Notes under the pieces: model-generated
The model's input: only the letters and a program-made list of their open reading frames with translations
The model's database searches: none
What the model was told of the DNA's origin: nothing
Source: Pantoea brenneri
Lineage (GTDB): Bacteria; Pseudomonadota; Gammaproteobacteria; Enterobacterales; Enterobacteriaceae
DNA: 64,000 nt
Reading direction: 5' to 3'
Assembly (NCBI GenBank): GCA_002095305.1
Contig: MIEI01000020.1
Location: forward strand, 1-64,000
Part shown: positions 19,376 through 30,061 of the stretch, one piece after another
Position numbering within the stretch: position 1 is the first letter of the stretch
Layout of the letters: each line of letters opens with the position of its first letter
Position numbers and translations under genes: made by a program

Positions 19376-20164
19376 GTGACCCAAGCGGTAAATACCTCTG
19401 ACACGTTCCCGACACTGGAGGGCGGCCGTTACGCCTTCTTTTTTGATGTCGATGGCACGCTGGCAGCGATACAGTCCCGTCCCGAAGCGGTGTTTATTCC
19501 TGAACAGGTTGTCACGCAGCTGCAACAACTCTCTGCGCTCAGTCAGGGCGCGCTGGCACTGGTTTCCGGCCGGCCGATTGAGCAGCTCGACGCACTGGCT
19601 GCGCCGTGGCGCGGTCCTGCCGCCGGTGTTCACGGTGCAGAGCGTCGTGATGCCGACGGGGAGATGCAGCGCATCAGCCTGCCGGTCGAGGTTGAACAGC
19701 AACTCAGGACGGAACTGCAAAACGCGATGGCGTTATGGCCTGGCACTCAGCTGGAGATCAAAGGCATGGCCTTTGCGCTTCACTATCGTCAGGCAATGCA
19801 GCATGAACAGGATGTATTACGACTGGCTGAACAGTCGGTGAAACGATTTCCGGGGCTGGCGCTTCAGCCGGGCAAATGTGTGGTGGAGATTAAACCCTTA
19901 GGTATTGATAAGGGCGCCGCCATTCGCGATTTTATGCAACAAGCGCCTTTTGCCGGACGCATTCCGGTATTTATTGGAGACGACCTGACAGACGAGAAAG
20001 GTTTTGCCGTGGTCAACGCCATGCAGGGCATTTCGATTAAGGTCGGCGAAGGTTCCAGTCAGGCACCGTTTCGGCTGAATGATGTCGATGCAGTGTATAG
20101 CTGGCTGGAACGAACATTATTACGATTAAAGCAAGACAACGTCGGTAAGGAGTTTAGGTTATGA
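19376..20164 (+). CDS. otsB: trehalose-6-phosphate phosphatase OtsB
   Basis: Cytoplasmic HAD-family phosphatase that converts trehalose-6-phosphate to trehalose, the osmo- and heat-protectant. The 262-residue product has HAD motif I FFDVDGTLA (about residues 22-30), the VSGRPIEQLDAL region, the GVHGAERRD loop and the C-terminal IGDDLTDEKGF. The start is GTG 19376, preceded by AGGAG with 7-base spacing. Its stop overlaps the otsA start (ATGA), so the two are translationally coupled, as in E. coli. Confidence 0.95.
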   Translation: MTQAVNTSDTFPTLEGGRYAFFFDVDGTLAAIQSRPEAVFIPEQVVTQLQQLSALSQGALALVSGRPIEQLDALAAPWRGPAAGVHGAERRDADGEMQRISLPVEVEQQLRTELQNAMALWPGTQLEIKGMAFALHYRQAMQHEQDVLRLAEQSVKRFPGLALQPGKCVVEIKPLGIDKGAAIRDFMQQAPFAGRIPVFIGDDLTDEKGFAVVNAMQGISIKVGEGSSQAPFRLNDVDAVYSWLERTLLRLKQDNVGKEFRL

Positions 20165-21597
20165 GTCGTTTAGTGGTTGTATCTAACCGTATCGCCATTC
20201 CAAATGGGGCTAAAACCAGCGCAGGCGGCCTGGCCGTCGGCATTCTGGACGCGTTGAAAAGCACTGGCGGATTGTGGTTTGGCTGGAACGGTGAAATCAG
20301 CGAGTTCTCCGGTGAAGAAGAGGATGATGTGTCGGTCCAGCAGCATGAGGGCATTGAGTACGCCTCCTTCCCGTTAAGCCAGAACGAATACGATCTCTAC
20401 TACTGCCAGTTCTCAAATACGGTTATCTGGCCCGCCTTCCATTATCGTCTTGATCTGGTGAAGTTCCAGCGCGAAGCGTGGGAAGGTTACTGCGAAGTGA
20501 ATGATGCGGTGGCTCAGCGGTTAAAACCGTTGATTAAGCCGGATGATATTCTGTGGATCCACGATTATCACTTCCTGCCATTTGCGGCGGCACTGCGTCG
20601 CGCCGGCATTAATAACCGCATTGGTTTCTTCCTGCATATTCCGTTCCCGACGCCTGAAATCTTCAACGCCTTGCCTCCGCATCAGGAACTGCTGGAAATG
20701 CTGTGTGAATATGACCTGCTGGGCTTCCAGACCGAGTCGGATCGGGTCGCCTTCCTCGACAGCGTCAGCCAGCTTACGCAGTTGCAGAATAAAGGTGATA
20801 AAAAACACCGCGCCTTCGGCAATACCTTTATGACTGAGGTTTACCCTATCGGGATTGAACCTGACAGCATTAAAGAGATGGCGGAAGGTCCGTTGCCACC
20901 GAAGATGGCGGCGATGAAGAAAGAACTGGGTGACGCGCGCAATATTATTGCCTGTGAGCGTCTCGACTATTCTAAAGGGCTGCCGGAACGTTTCCTGGCC
21001 TACGAGGCGCTGCTTGAGAACTTCCCGCAGCACCGCGGTAAAATCCGCTATTCGCAGATTGCCCCGACCTCACGTAGCGATGTGCAGGCCTATCAGGATA
21101 TCCGTCACCAGCTGGAAACCGAAGCAGGGCGCATCAACGGTAAATACGGCACGCTGGGCTGGACGCCGCTCTACTACCTTAACCAGCATTTTGATCGCCG
21201 GCTGCTGATGAAAATCTTCCGCCTGACCGATGTCGGTCTGGTGACGCCGCTGCGCGACGGGATGAACCTGGTGGCGAAAGAGTACGTGGCGGCGCAGGAC
21301 CCGGACGATCCGGGTGTACTGGTGCTGTCGCGCTTTGCCGGTGCGGCCAATGAGCTGACCTCGGCGCTGATCGTTAACCCGTATGACCGCGACGAAGTTG
21401 CGGCGGCGCTCGATAAAGCGATCACCATGCCGCGTACCGAAAGGATTTCACGCTACAACGACATGATGGCGGTCCTGCGTAAAAACGACATCACCGCCTG
21501 GCGCGAGAACTTCCTGAAAGACCTGGAACGCATTGCGCCGCGCAGTGCCGACCACGGCACGGTAAATAAAGTCGCGACCTTTCCAAAACTGGCCTGA
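20161..21597 (+). CDS. otsA: trehalose-6-phosphate synthase OtsA
   Basis: GT20 glycosyltransferase that makes trehalose-6-phosphate from UDP-glucose and glucose-6-phosphate. The 478-residue product starts with [14 protein letters not shown] and has the acceptor-site HDYHFLPFA, the [12 protein letters not shown] nucleotide-binding motif (Arg and Lys), and the C-terminal [17 protein letters not shown]. coli OtsA has 474 residues. It is second in otsBA and followed by a strong terminator. Confidence 0.96.
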   Translation: MSRLVVVSNRIAIPNGAKTSAGGLAVGILDALKSTGGLWFGWNGEISEFSGEEEDDVSVQQHEGIEYASFPLSQNEYDLYYCQFSNTVIWPAFHYRLDLVKFQREAWEGYCEVNDAVAQRLKPLIKPDDILWIHDYHFLPFAAALRRAGINNRIGFFLHIPFPTPEIFNALPPHQELLEMLCEYDLLGFQTESDRVAFLDSVSQLTQLQNKGDKKHRAFGNTFMTEVYPIGIEPDSIKEMAEGPLPPKMAAMKKELGDARNIIACERLDYSKGLPERFLAYEALLENFPQHRGKIRYSQIAPTSRSDVQAYQDIRHQLETEAGRINGKYGTLGWTPLYYLNQHFDRRLLMKIFRLTDVGLVTPLRDGMNLVAKEYVAAQDPDDPGVLVLSRFAGAANELTSALIVNPYDRDEVAAALDKAITMPRTERISRYNDMMAVLRKNDITAWRENFLKDLERIAPRSADHGTVNKVATFPKLA

Positions 21598-21610
21598 TTA
21601 GGCGCTGACG

Positions 21611-21644
21611 GGCCACGATATCTGCGGATGTCGTGGCCTTTTTT
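21611..21644 (+). terminator. terminator of otsBA
   Basis: GGCCACGA and TCGTGGCC form the stem with a 12-base apical region, followed by six T residues. Confidence 0.88.
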
Positions 21645-21890
21645 ACAACCAGCGCGCGCTGTATCCTCCTGTTACATTCCGACACGTTCCCTGCCGTTAC
21701 CGTTACCCCACGCGGGGTTTGCCTGATGCCACAACTGTGGGCAGATCGGCCAAAAAAAATCAAATGCGCGAAAAAACGACTGATAAGAGGCTCAGCCCGC
21801 TTTCTTTAACTTCTTAACTCAAGTTTTTCCGCTGGCTGCCGATACTTATCAGGCCTGATTAAAACTCCCCTCGATTCATTCGTCTTGCTT

Positions 21891-21909
21891 ATGTAACCCA
21901 TTGTTACAT
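21891..21909. promoter_or_regulatory. operator-like palindrome ATGTAAC-N5-GTTACAT
   Basis: A perfect 7-bp inverted repeat with a 5-bp spacer lies next to a good -10 hexamer (TATACT, 21919-21924) in the long otsA-flhD gap. It looks like a dimeric-regulator site, protein unknown. The rest of 21645-22287 is AT-rich regulatory DNA with no gene I can support. Confidence 0.4.
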
Positions 21910-22287
21910 CTGGTGTCGTATACTAAACACACGACTGCAACTGTTAACGTTAAGTTGCCAGTCAGTGCCAATACTGCCGTAAAAACCTTAACGCTTTCAT
22001 TACTCACTCCCTGCGATACTTACCCTAAGTTATTAATTTGAAAGCGATTGATCACCCCGTTGAACAGCATAATATTCTGTTATGTCTGTTTTAAATGGTT
22101 CTAAATAGGGTGTTAAATCGATTAACACCAACATTAGATCAGCCTGCTGTCAAACCGTGGAATAGAGCCTGTTTTACCCCCTATTAAACCTTTCTCAGGA
22201 CCAATTCGACTTAAAATCGCCTTTTTTCGCTTAAAAAACGAGCAACAGACAAAGGATCGTAAAGGGTTGCTGAAGAAATTTGCGTTA

Positions 22288-22311
22288 AAAGTGTGATCTG
22301 CGTCACACTTT
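22288..22311. promoter_or_regulatory. consensus CRP site of flhDC
   Basis: The 22-bp core AAGTGTGATCTGCGTCACACTT contains TGTGA-N6-TCACA exactly and is a near-perfect palindrome. Its centre (22299.5) is about 70 bp upstream of a -10-like TATAGA (22357-22362) start point, the spacing of the CRP activator site in the E. coli flhDC promoter. Confidence 0.88.
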
Positions 22312-22374
22312 ATCTAAAATTTCACATTACTGTCGTTGTATGTGGAAATCAGACGATATAGATTTGCCTTGTTT

Positions 22375-22388
22375 TCGGATTAGTCTTA
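22375..22388 (+). promoter_or_regulatory. RcsAB-like box in the flhDC leader
   Basis: TCGGATTAGTCTTA matches the E. coli flhDC RcsAB box (TAGGAAAAATCTTA) at 10 of 14 positions. It starts a few bases after the inferred transcription start near 22370, as in E. coli, where it blocks flhDC. The leader from there to flhD is about 245 nt. Confidence 0.5.
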
Positions 22389-22614
22389 AAAAATGTAAGG
22401 AGACGTCACGGAAGATGGTTACAACTCGAAAATAAAATGGCCTGGATTTTTGACTTTCGGCGGACCTGAAACCCGCACATAAGATGAAGGCGAAGAGCAG
22501 TGACATTTGCACGACAAACAATTTTTTTTGCCATCTTTAGATTTACCAATCAGCAGCTCGATACGCAGAAAATAATCTGTGGTGAAGTTACGTCGCATCT
22601 CTCAGGATGGAAAA

Positions 22615-22965
22615 ATGGGTACATCTGAATTACTAAAACATATTTACGATCTCAATTTGTCATATTTACTGCTTGCGCAGCGATTAATTAACCAGGAAAA
22701 AGCATCTGCAATGTTTCGCCTCGGTATTGACGAGAAAATGGCGGATGCATTATCTGAATTAACTCTGCCTGAAATGGTAAAAATGGCGGAAACCAATCAA
22801 TTGGTTTGCCAGTTTCGTTTTACCGACAGCAGCACAATTAATCGCCTGACGCAGGAATCACGCGTGGATGATTTACAACAAATCCACACCGGCATTTTAT
22901 TATCCAGCCGTTTACTGCGTAACGCGTCTAAAGATGACGCGCCTGCTAAAAAGAGGGCGATGTGA
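22615..22965 (+). CDS. flhD: flagellar master regulator subunit FlhD
   Basis: Forms the FlhD4C2 complex that activates class II flagellar promoters. The 116-residue product matches E. coli FlhD from [20 protein letters not shown] through [19 protein letters not shown] chose ATG 22615 because it gives the family N-terminus M-x-TSELLKH and sits after AGGATGG; an upstream in-frame GTG at 22579 would add 12 non-conserved residues. The stop TGA overlaps the flhC start (TGATG). A 930-bp control region precedes it. Confidence 0.96.
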   Translation: MGTSELLKHIYDLNLSYLLLAQRLINQEKASAMFRLGIDEKMADALSELTLPEMVKMAETNQLVCQFRFTDSSTINRLTQESRVDDLQQIHTGILLSSRLLRNASKDDAPAKKRAM

Positions 22966-23543
22966 TGACTGAGAAAAGTATTGTTCAGGAAGCGCGTGAT
23001 ATTCAGCTCGCGATGGAGCTGATTACCCTTGGCGCGCGCTTACAGATGTTAGAAAGCGAAACCCAGCTGAGCCGTGGCCGTCTGATTAAGCTGTATAAAG
23101 AGTTGCGTGGCAGCCCGCCACCTAAAGGCATGCTGCCTTTTTCGACCGACTGGTTTATGACCTGGGAGCAGAACATTCATGCTTCCATGTTCTGTAACGC
23201 CTGGAAATTTTTACTGAAAACCGGACTGTGCAGCGGCGTTGAGGCCGTGATCAAAGCCTACCGGTTATATCTCGAACAGTGTCCGCAATCGGACGAGGGC
23301 CCGCTGTTGGCGCTAACGCGTGCATGGACCCTGGTGCGATTCGTTGAAAGTGGCATGCTGGAACTGGCCGATTGCAAAAGCTGTAATGGCAGCTTTATTA
23401 ATCATGCCCATCAGCCGGTAGGCAGCTTTGTCTGCAGCCTGTGCCAGCCGCCATCACGTGCCGTAAAAAGACGTAAACTTTCTGCAGATTCTGCCGATAT
23501 GTTTCCACAACTGCTGGATGAACAGGTTAAACGCGCCGTTTAA
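22965..23543 (+). CDS. flhC: flagellar master regulator subunit FlhC
   Basis: DNA-binding partner of FlhD. The 192-residue product aligns along its length with E. coli FlhC (192), including [20 protein letters not shown] and the zinc-binding cysteines in DCKSCNG and CSLCQPP. The ATG at 22965 overlaps the flhD stop; a GTG three bases upstream is also possible. A terminator after the stop separates flhDC from mot-che. Confidence 0.96.
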   Translation: MTEKSIVQEARDIQLAMELITLGARLQMLESETQLSRGRLIKLYKELRGSPPPKGMLPFSTDWFMTWEQNIHASMFCNAWKFLLKTGLCSGVEAVIKAYRLYLEQCPQSDEGPLLALTRAWTLVRFVESGMLELADCKSCNGSFINHAHQPVGSFVCSLCQPPSRAVKRRKLSADSADMFPQLLDEQVKRAV

Positions 23544-23569
23544 GTTTGTTCGCACTGTGGAAGCCATCC

Positions 23570-23599
23570 AGCAGCGGTTAATACCGCTGCTTTTTTTTT
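23570..23599 (+). terminator. terminator between flhDC and motA
   Basis: AGCAGCGGT-TAAT-ACCGCTGCT is a perfect 9-bp stem followed by nine T residues. Confidence 0.92.
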
Positions 23600-23675
23600 G
23601 CTTCCGTTTTACGAATAACACCTGCGGCTCTCTGGCTTAACTTCCACCAACACGTTACGGACGTAAGGATTTCTT

Positions 23676-24563
23676 GTGCTAATAATTGTAGGTTATTTGA
23701 TTGTTTTAGGCTCCGTGTTGGGCGGATATGCGCTGGTGGGCGGTCATCTTGGCGCGCTGTATCAGCCAGCCGAATTATTAATGATCGGCGGGGCCGGTGC
23801 CGGCGCATTTTTAGTGGGTAACAACGGAAAGTCGATTAAAAAAACGCTGAAAGCGTTACCTTTGTTATTTCGCGGATCAAAATATAACAAAGCTGTTTAC
23901 ATGGACTTAATGGCGCTGCTTTATCGCCTGATGGCCAAATCACGTCAGCAGGGGATGTTATCGCTGGAACGCGATATTGAAGATCCCAGCCAGAGCGAAA
24001 TTTTTGCTAATTATCCGCGTATTCTTGCCGATAAGCAGTTAGTGGATTTTATTACCGATTATTTACGTCTGATGGTCAGCGGCAACATGAACGCCTTCGA
24101 GATTGAAGCGTTGATGGATGAAGAAATTGAGACCTACGAACACGAGTGTGACGTACCGGCGCAAAGTATAGCGGCGGTGGGTGATGGCCTGCCAGCTTTC
24201 GGTATCGTGGCGGCAGTAATGGGGGTGGTGCACGCACTGGCCTCGGCCGATCGCCCGGCGGCGGAACTGGGTGCGCTGGTCGCCCATGCGATGGTCGGTA
24301 CCTTCCTCGGTATTCTGCTGGCGTATGGCTTTATCTCACCGCTGGCGTCAGTGCTGCGCCAGAAGTGTGCTGAAACCACCAAGATGATGCAGTGCATCAA
24401 GGTGACGTTGCTCTCCAGCCTCAATGGCTATGCACCGCAGATTGCAGTGGAATTTGGTCGTAAAACGCTCTACTCGGCTGAACGTCCTTCCTTCAGCGAA
24501 CTGGAAGAGCACGTACGTAACGCGAAAAACCCGGCTAAACAGACTTCGGACGAGACCTCATGA
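23676..24563 (+). CDS. motA: flagellar stator protein MotA
   Basis: Inner-membrane half of the proton-driven stator. The 295-residue product has four membrane spans and the cytoplasmic loop with the rotor-contacting charges (MAKSRQQG Arg near 90 and SLERD Glu near 98), plus the conserved Pro in [12 protein letters not shown]. It starts at GTG 23676 (product [11 protein letters not shown]) after TAAGGAT, as in E. coli MotA in length and N-terminus. The stop overlaps motB (ATGA). Confidence 0.95.
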   Translation: MLIIVGYLIVLGSVLGGYALVGGHLGALYQPAELLMIGGAGAGAFLVGNNGKSIKKTLKALPLLFRGSKYNKAVYMDLMALLYRLMAKSRQQGMLSLERDIEDPSQSEIFANYPRILADKQLVDFITDYLRLMVSGNMNAFEIEALMDEEIETYEHECDVPAQSIAAVGDGLPAFGIVAAVMGVVHALASADRPAAELGALVAHAMVGTFLGILLAYGFISPLASVLRQKCAETTKMMQCIKVTLLSSLNGYAPQIAVEFGRKTLYSAERPSFSELEEHVRNAKNPAKQTSDETS

Positions 24564-25501
24564 AGCACGGCAATCGCCCAATTGTGCTGATTAAAAAGCG
24601 CAAACATAAAGGACATGAAGGCAGCCACGGCTCGTGGAAAATCGCCTATGCCGACTTTATGACGGCGATGATGGCGTTTTTTATGGTGATGTGGCTGCTC
24701 TCTATCGCTAACCCGCAGCAGCTGGTGCAGATCGCTGACTACTTCAAAACGCCGCTTAAAGTGGCGATAACCGGTGGACAGCGCAGCAGCGACAGTGAAA
24801 GCCCGATCCCTGGCGGCGGTGACGATCCGACGCAAAAGATTGGTGAAGTAAAGAAAGTGGTCGATATGGATGAGCAGAAACGCAAGCTGGACGAGATTCG
24901 TCTTAACCGGCTGCGGGAAAAGCTCGATCAGCTGATTGAAGCCGATCCGCGTCTGAAAGCGCTGCGCCCGCATCTGATCATCAACATGGTGGAAGAGGGG
25001 CTGCGTATCCAGATTATCGACAGCCAGAATCGCCCGATGTTTAAGACCGGCAGAGCCGAAGTCGAGCCTTATATGCGCGACATTCTGCGCGCCATTGCGC
25101 CGATTCTGAATGACATCCCTAACCGCATCAGCCTGGCGGGTCATACCGATGACTTCCAGTATGCCAGCGGTGAAAAAGGGTACAGCAACTGGGAGTTATC
25201 GGCCGATCGTGCCAACGCCTCGCGGCGTGAACTGGTCATTGGCGGGTTAGACAGCGGCAAAATTTTGCGGGTGTTAGGCATGGCCGACACCATGCGCCTG
25301 AAAAATCGCGGCGGGAATGATGCGGTTAACCGCCGTATCAGCCTGCTGGTGTTGAACCACGACACCGAAGCGGCAATAGAAAAAGAGAACGCAGAAAGTG
25401 ATGCCGTCCAGATCAGCGATCCGGCGGCGATTGAACAGATTACCGCACCTGCATCACCAGGCAGCGCGGTGAATACAGCAGCCCCCTCACAGCCGAGGTG
25501 A
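24560..25501 (+). CDS. motB: flagellar stator protein MotB
   Basis: Peptidoglycan-anchored half of the stator. The 313-residue product has one membrane span carrying the proton-binding Asp in [13 protein letters not shown] (near residue 33), the plug region with [11 protein letters not shown], and a C-terminal OmpA-like domain ([23 protein letters not shown]). Its ATG overlaps the motA stop, and its stop lies 5 bases before cheA, so motAB-cheAW form one class III operon. Confidence 0.95.
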   Translation: MKHGNRPIVLIKKRKHKGHEGSHGSWKIAYADFMTAMMAFFMVMWLLSIANPQQLVQIADYFKTPLKVAITGGQRSSDSESPIPGGGDDPTQKIGEVKKVVDMDEQKRKLDEIRLNRLREKLDQLIEADPRLKALRPHLIINMVEEGLRIQIIDSQNRPMFKTGRAEVEPYMRDILRAIAPILNDIPNRISLAGHTDDFQYASGEKGYSNWELSADRANASRRELVIGGLDSGKILRVLGMADTMRLKNRGGNDAVNRRISLLVLNHDTEAAIEKENAESDAVQISDPAAIEQITAPASPGSAVNTAAPSQPR

Positions 25502-25506
25502 TCCCC

Positions 25507-27504
25507 GTGAGTATGGACATCAGCGATTTTTACCAGACGTTTTTTGATGAAGCCGATGAGCTGTTAGCGGATATGGAACAACACCTGTTGGGTCTCGACC
25601 CGCAGGAACCAGACTCTGAACAGCTTAACGCCATCTTCCGCGCCGCCCACTCGATTAAAGGTGGAGCCGGAACCTTTGGTTTTACGGTATTACAGGAAAC
25701 CACTCACATCCTGGAAAACATTCTGGATGGTGCTCGTCGCGGCGAGATGCAGCTCAGCACCGACATCATCAACCTGTTTTTGGAAACCAAAGATATTATG
25801 CAGGAACAGCTCGATGCTTATAAAACCGCGCAAGAGCCGAACGCGGAGAGCTTTAAATATATCTGTGAAGCGCTGCGTCAGCTGGCGTTAGAGGCTAAAG
25901 GCCTGCCGGTTGAAGCGCCAGCCAGTGCTGCGCCATCTGCCAGCGCGCCCGCGACCAGCAGCAGTGCGCTGCGGGTACAGCTGATCGACCTGAAAGAGAA
26001 AGAAGTCGATCTGATGCTGGAAGAGATGGGCAATCTCGGCACCCTGACCAACGTGCAGAAGGGCAGCAACATGCTGGACGTCTGCATTGATGGCGTCGGT
26101 AAAGATGACATCGTTGCGGTGCTCTGCTTCGTGATTGATGAAGCCCAGATTCGCTTCCCGCAGCCTGAAGAGAACGCACCGGTCGCGGCGGTTGTGGCGC
26201 CAGAAGTGCCAGCGGCAGCGGTGGCTGCTGAAGTGCAGACGGCCAGCGTTACCGAACTGCCGGTTGCTGCCGTGAAACGCGAAAGCAAGCGCGTGGCGGC
26301 CCCGGCCAAGTCAAACGAATCAACCAGCATCCGCGTCGCGGTGGAAAAGGTCGATCAGCTGATCAACCTGGTTGGCGAACTGGTGATCACCCAGTCGATG
26401 CTGGCCCAGCGTTCCGGCGAACTCGATCCGGTAGCCCACGGCGACCTGCTTAACAGCATGGGTCAGCTGGAGCGTAACGCCCGCGATCTGCAGGAATCGG
26501 TGATGTCGATTCGTATGATGCCAATGGAATATGTCTTCAGCCGCTTCCCGCGTCTGGTGCGTGACCTGGCGAGCAAGCTCGGCAAAGAGGTGGAACTGAC
26601 CCTGCTGGGCAGCTCAACCGAACTCGATAAGAGCCTGATTGAACGCATCATCGATCCGTTAACTCACCTGGTGCGTAACAGCCTCGACCACGGTATCGAA
26701 TCGCCGGATAAACGTCTGGCAGCCGGTAAAGTGGCGACCGGTAACCTGACGCTGTCAGCGGAACATCAGGGCGGCAACATCTGCATCGAAGTATCCGATG
26801 ACGGTGCCGGCCTGAACCGTGAGCGTATCCTGGCGAAAGCGCTGTCATCCGGCCTGCCGGTCAGCGAAAACATGAGCGACGAAGATGTCGGCATGCTGAT
26901 TTTCGCGCCTGGCTTCTCAACCGCCGAGCAGGTGACCGATGTCTCCGGACGCGGCGTTGGCATGGACGTGGTGAAACGAAACATCCAGGAGATGGGCGGT
27001 CACGTCGAAATTTCGTCTAAGCAGGGCAAGGGTACGACCATCCGTATCCTGCTGCCACTGACGCTGGCGATCCTCGACGGCATGTCGGTACGCGTTGCCG
27101 ATGAAGTGTTTATCCTGCCGCTGAATGCGGTGATGGAATCACTGCAACCGCGCGCCGAAGAGCTGAAACCGCTGGCCGGTGGCGAGTGCGTTCTCGAAGT
27201 GCGCGGAGAATATCTGCCGCTGGTCGAGCTGTGGAATGTCTTTGATGTGCAGGGGGCGAAAACCGAGGCCACCCAAGGCATCGTCGTCATTCTGCAAAGC
27301 GCGGGCAAGCGTTACGCGCTGCTGGTCGATCAGCTGATTGGTCAACATCAGGTGGTGGTGAAGAACCTGGAAAGTAACTATCGCAAAGTGCCGGGCATCT
27401 CAGCCGCCACCATTCTTGGCGATGGTAGCGTAGCGCTGATTGTCGATGTATCAGCACTGCAATCACTTAACCGTGAAAAACGTGTGGCCGGCGCTGCCGC
27501 CTGA
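25507..27504 (+). CDS. cheA: chemotaxis histidine kinase CheA
   Basis: Cytoplasmic kinase that passes phosphate from receptor complexes to CheY and CheB. Domains in order: P1 with phospho-His in [14 protein letters not shown] (near residue 48), P2 after about residue 155, an Ala/Pro/Val-rich linker, P3 dimerisation ([19 protein letters not shown]), P4 kinase ([30 protein letters not shown]) and P5 CheW-like. Start GTG 25507 gives the E. coli N-terminus [10 protein letters not shown] and sits 7 bases after AGGTG; an internal ATG six bases on matches the M at position 3. Length 665, against 654 in E. coli. Confidence 0.96.
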   Translation: MSMDISDFYQTFFDEADELLADMEQHLLGLDPQEPDSEQLNAIFRAAHSIKGGAGTFGFTVLQETTHILENILDGARRGEMQLSTDIINLFLETKDIMQEQLDAYKTAQEPNAESFKYICEALRQLALEAKGLPVEAPASAAPSASAPATSSSALRVQLIDLKEKEVDLMLEEMGNLGTLTNVQKGSNMLDVCIDGVGKDDIVAVLCFVIDEAQIRFPQPEENAPVAAVVAPEVPAAAVAAEVQTASVTELPVAAVKRESKRVAAPAKSNESTSIRVAVEKVDQLINLVGELVITQSMLAQRSGELDPVAHGDLLNSMGQLERNARDLQESVMSIRMMPMEYVFSRFPRLVRDLASKLGKEVELTLLGSSTELDKSLIERIIDPLTHLVRNSLDHGIESPDKRLAAGKVATGNLTLSAEHQGGNICIEVSDDGAGLNRERILAKALSSGLPVSENMSDEDVGMLIFAPGFSTAEQVTDVSGRGVGMDVVKRNIQEMGGHVEISSKQGKGTTIRILLPLTLAILDGMSVRVADEVFILPLNAVMESLQPRAEELKPLAGGECVLEVRGEYLPLVELWNVFDVQGAKTEATQGIVVILQSAGKRYALLVDQLIGQHQVVVKNLESNYRKVPGISAATILGDGSVALIVDVSALQSLNREKRVAGAAA

Positions 27505-27527
27505 TTGATAACGAAAGGGTAAATAAC

Positions 27528-28025
27528 ATGAATGGAATGGCAACCGTGACAAAAATCGCTGGCGAAACTGTGGGTCAGGAGTTTCTGGTCTTCACGCTGG
27601 GCGACGAAGAGTACGGCATCGATATTCTCAAAGTTCAGGAAATTCGCGGTTACGATCAGGTAACGCGTATCGCCAATACGCCTGAATTTATTCGCGGCGT
27701 CACCAACCTGCGTGGCGTGATCGTGCCGATTATCGACCTGCGGGTGAAGTTTTCTCAGCCCGATGTTGAATACAACGACAACACCGTGGTGATCGTACTG
27801 AATCTCGAAAACCGCGTGGTCGGTATCGTGGTGGATGGCGTCTCTGATGTGCTGTCGCTGACTCAGGATCAGATCCGTCCTTCACCGGAGTTCGCGGTCA
27901 CTATGTCGACCGAGTACCTGACCGGGCTGGGCGCACTCGGCGAGCGGATGCTGATTCTGGTGGACATTGAGAAGCTGCTGAGCAGCGATGAAATGGCGCT
28001 GGTGGATAATCTGCGTAGCGCATAA
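27528..28025 (+). CDS. cheW: chemotaxis coupling protein CheW
   Basis: Adaptor that links receptors to CheA. The 165-residue product is almost the E. coli CheW sequence: [54 protein letters not shown] 27528 follows AAAGGG. It closes the motA-motB-cheA-cheW run and is followed by a hairpin. Confidence 0.97.
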   Translation: MNGMATVTKIAGETVGQEFLVFTLGDEEYGIDILKVQEIRGYDQVTRIANTPEFIRGVTNLRGVIVPIIDLRVKFSQPDVEYNDNTVVIVLNLENRVVGIVVDGVSDVLSLTQDQIRPSPEFAVTMSTEYLTGLGALGERMLILVDIEKLLSSDEMALVDNLRSA

Positions 28026-28032
28026 TCCCACC

Positions 28033-28066
28033 GTCACAGGCCGGATATGCCCGGCCTGTGACAGTT
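28033..28066 (+). terminator. hairpin terminator after cheW
   Basis: A perfect 12-bp stem GTCACAGGCCGG-ATATGC-CCGGCCTGTGAC is followed by only AGTTTT, so termination may be partial, with readthrough into the receptors. Confidence 0.65.
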
Positions 28067-28118
28067 TTGCTGCTGAATAATTTCTTTATTTTTCAATTAA
28101 TAAAAATTCTTTCTGGCC

Positions 28119-28145
28119 TAATTTCCCGCTATCGCCTGCCGATAA
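28119..28145 (+). promoter_or_regulatory. sigma-28 promoter of the first MCP
   Basis: GCCGATAA at 28138-28145 is the exact FliA -10, with TAATTTCC 11 bases upstream as a weak -35. It is 42 bp before the MCP start. Confidence 0.6.
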
Positions 28146-28186
28146 TCATCTTGCTGCTTTATCACTTACATTTTTCAGGGTTAATC

Positions 28187-29856
28187 ATGTTAACGAAAAT
28201 CCGCGTAGTTACCAGTTTGCTGCTGGTATTGCTGATGTTTGGGCTGTTACAGGCCTTTTCCGGCTCCGTTTTTTATTCCGCCCTCAGCCACGACAAGCAA
28301 AGTTTTGCCGTTTCGCAGCTGGCGATGCAGAACACCCAGGCGCTCAATGATGCCTATATGAGTCTTAACCAGAGCCGGGTGTTACTGACCCGCATTCAGC
28401 TGCGTTTCGCCACCAGTAAACTGGAAGGGAAACCGGCGGACGTAGCCGGCCTGTTTGACGACAGCAAAGGCTTTCAGCAGGCGGCGGCCGGTTTTTACAA
28501 AGTGTTCAAAGAGACGCCCGATACGCCGGGACAAAATCTGCAGCTTAACGAGCAGCTGGATCAGCGCTACAGCGCCTACGCCGATGCGCTGAATGCGCTG
28601 CAGGTCGCGTTGCAGTCTGACGATCTGGTAGCGGCCGGCAAAGCCCCGGTGGCGCCCAGCCAGAGTGCGTTTCTGAAGCTGTATACCGACTGGCGTACCG
28701 ATCAGAACCGCCTGACCACCATCGGTGTTGACGAGAACAGTTCTGCCTACAGCCGGATGCTGTGGATACTGGGTACCATCATGGCGGTGGTGGCAGCAGT
28801 GATCGTGCTGTGCTGGTTCGGTCTGCGTAAGGTATTAATTACTCCGCTGAACACCAACATTACTCATATTCAGCACATCGCTCAGGGCGACCTGACCCAG
28901 CCGATCGCGGTTGAAGGCCGTAATGAGATGACCCAGCTGGCGGCCAGCCTGCACGATATGCAGCAGTCGCTGGTGCGCACCGTGAGCAACGTGCGTGAAG
29001 GTTCAGATGCCATTTTCACCGGAGCCAGCGAAATTTCTGCCGGTAACAATGACCTCTCGGCCCGTACTGAACAGCAGGCGGCTTCGCTGGAGCAGACCGC
29101 TGCCAGCATGGAACAGCTGACCGCCACGGTGAAACAGAACGCCGAGAACGCGCGTCAGGCGTCGCAGCTGGCGTTAAGCGCATCAGAAACGGCGCAGAAA
29201 GGCGGCAATGTGGTCGATGGCGTGGTGAAAACCATGCGCGACATCGCCGGCAGCTCGAAAAAGATTGCCGATATCACCAGCGTGATTGACGGCATCGCCT
29301 TCCAGACCAACATTCTGGCGCTCAACGCCGCGGTGGAAGCCGCTCGCGCCGGTGAACAGGGTCGCGGTTTTGCGGTGGTGGCCGGTGAAGTGCGTAATCT
29401 GGCCCAGCGCAGCGCGCAGGCAGCCAAAGAGATTAAAGGGCTGATTGAGGATTCGGTTAACCGGGTGAACACCGGTTCTCAGCTGGTCGGCACCGCCGGT
29501 GAAACCATGAGCGATATCGTCAATGCGGTGACCCGCGTAACCGACATCATGGGTGAGATTGCCTCGCGTCGGATGAGCAGAGTCGCGGTATCGACCAGGT
29601 CGGCCAGGCGGTTACCGAAATGGATCGCGTGACTCAGCAGAACGCCTCGCTGGTGGAAGAGTCCGCTGCTGCCGCGGCCTCACTGGAAGATCAGGCCAGT
29701 CGCCTCAGCCAGTCGGTTGCGGTGTTTAAGATTAAGCGTGCAGCCGTGGGCCAGGCGTTGACTAAACATCTGCCGATTGCCGCACCAGCGACGGCGCTGG
29801 CACCGCGTAAAGCGTTGACCGCACCGGTCAGCGATACCCACTGGGAAACCTTCTGA
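28187..29856 (+). pseudogene. methyl-accepting chemotaxis protein 1, frameshifted
   Basis: Tar/Tsr-type receptor: N-terminal span (LTKIRVVTSLLLVLLMFGLL), four-helix periplasmic domain, second span near residue 195, HAMP, methylation helices and the hairpin tip [20 protein letters not shown]. At about 29566 the DNA reads GCCTCGCGTCGGATGAG where the two sister genes have GCCTCGGCGTC(T/G)GATGAG: one G is lost, and the frame switches for the final 96 codons. The other frame restores EQ-rich methylation segment and ends in HWETF, the CheR/CheB docking pentapeptide. Restored length is 556. As written, translation stops at 29632 and the tether is lost. Ligand unknown; the ligand-site Arg pattern (NQSRVLLTRIQLRF) is Tar/Tap-like. 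Confidence 0.88.
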
Positions 29857-29998
29857 TCGATCGCGCGCCCCGTCTGCATAGCCGGGGTGCGCACCTGCAC
29901 CTGACCTCTCGCCAGCCTGACTAAAGCCAAACCCACCGTCCTGCCGCGATATTATTAATTACAAAAGCCGATTGTCGCTGAAAAGCGGTGAAAAGCGT

Positions 29999-30025
29999 TA
30001 ACACATCGCGACTGGCCGCCGATAT
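29999..30025 (+). promoter_or_regulatory. sigma-28 promoter of the second MCP
   Basis: GCCGATAT (30018-30025) with TAACACAT 11 bases upstream resembles TAAAGTTT-N11-GCCGATAA. It is 36 bp before the second MCP. Confidence 0.5.
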
Positions 30026-30061
30026 AGCCGCTGCACCTTAATCAACCTGCAGGGGAACAAG

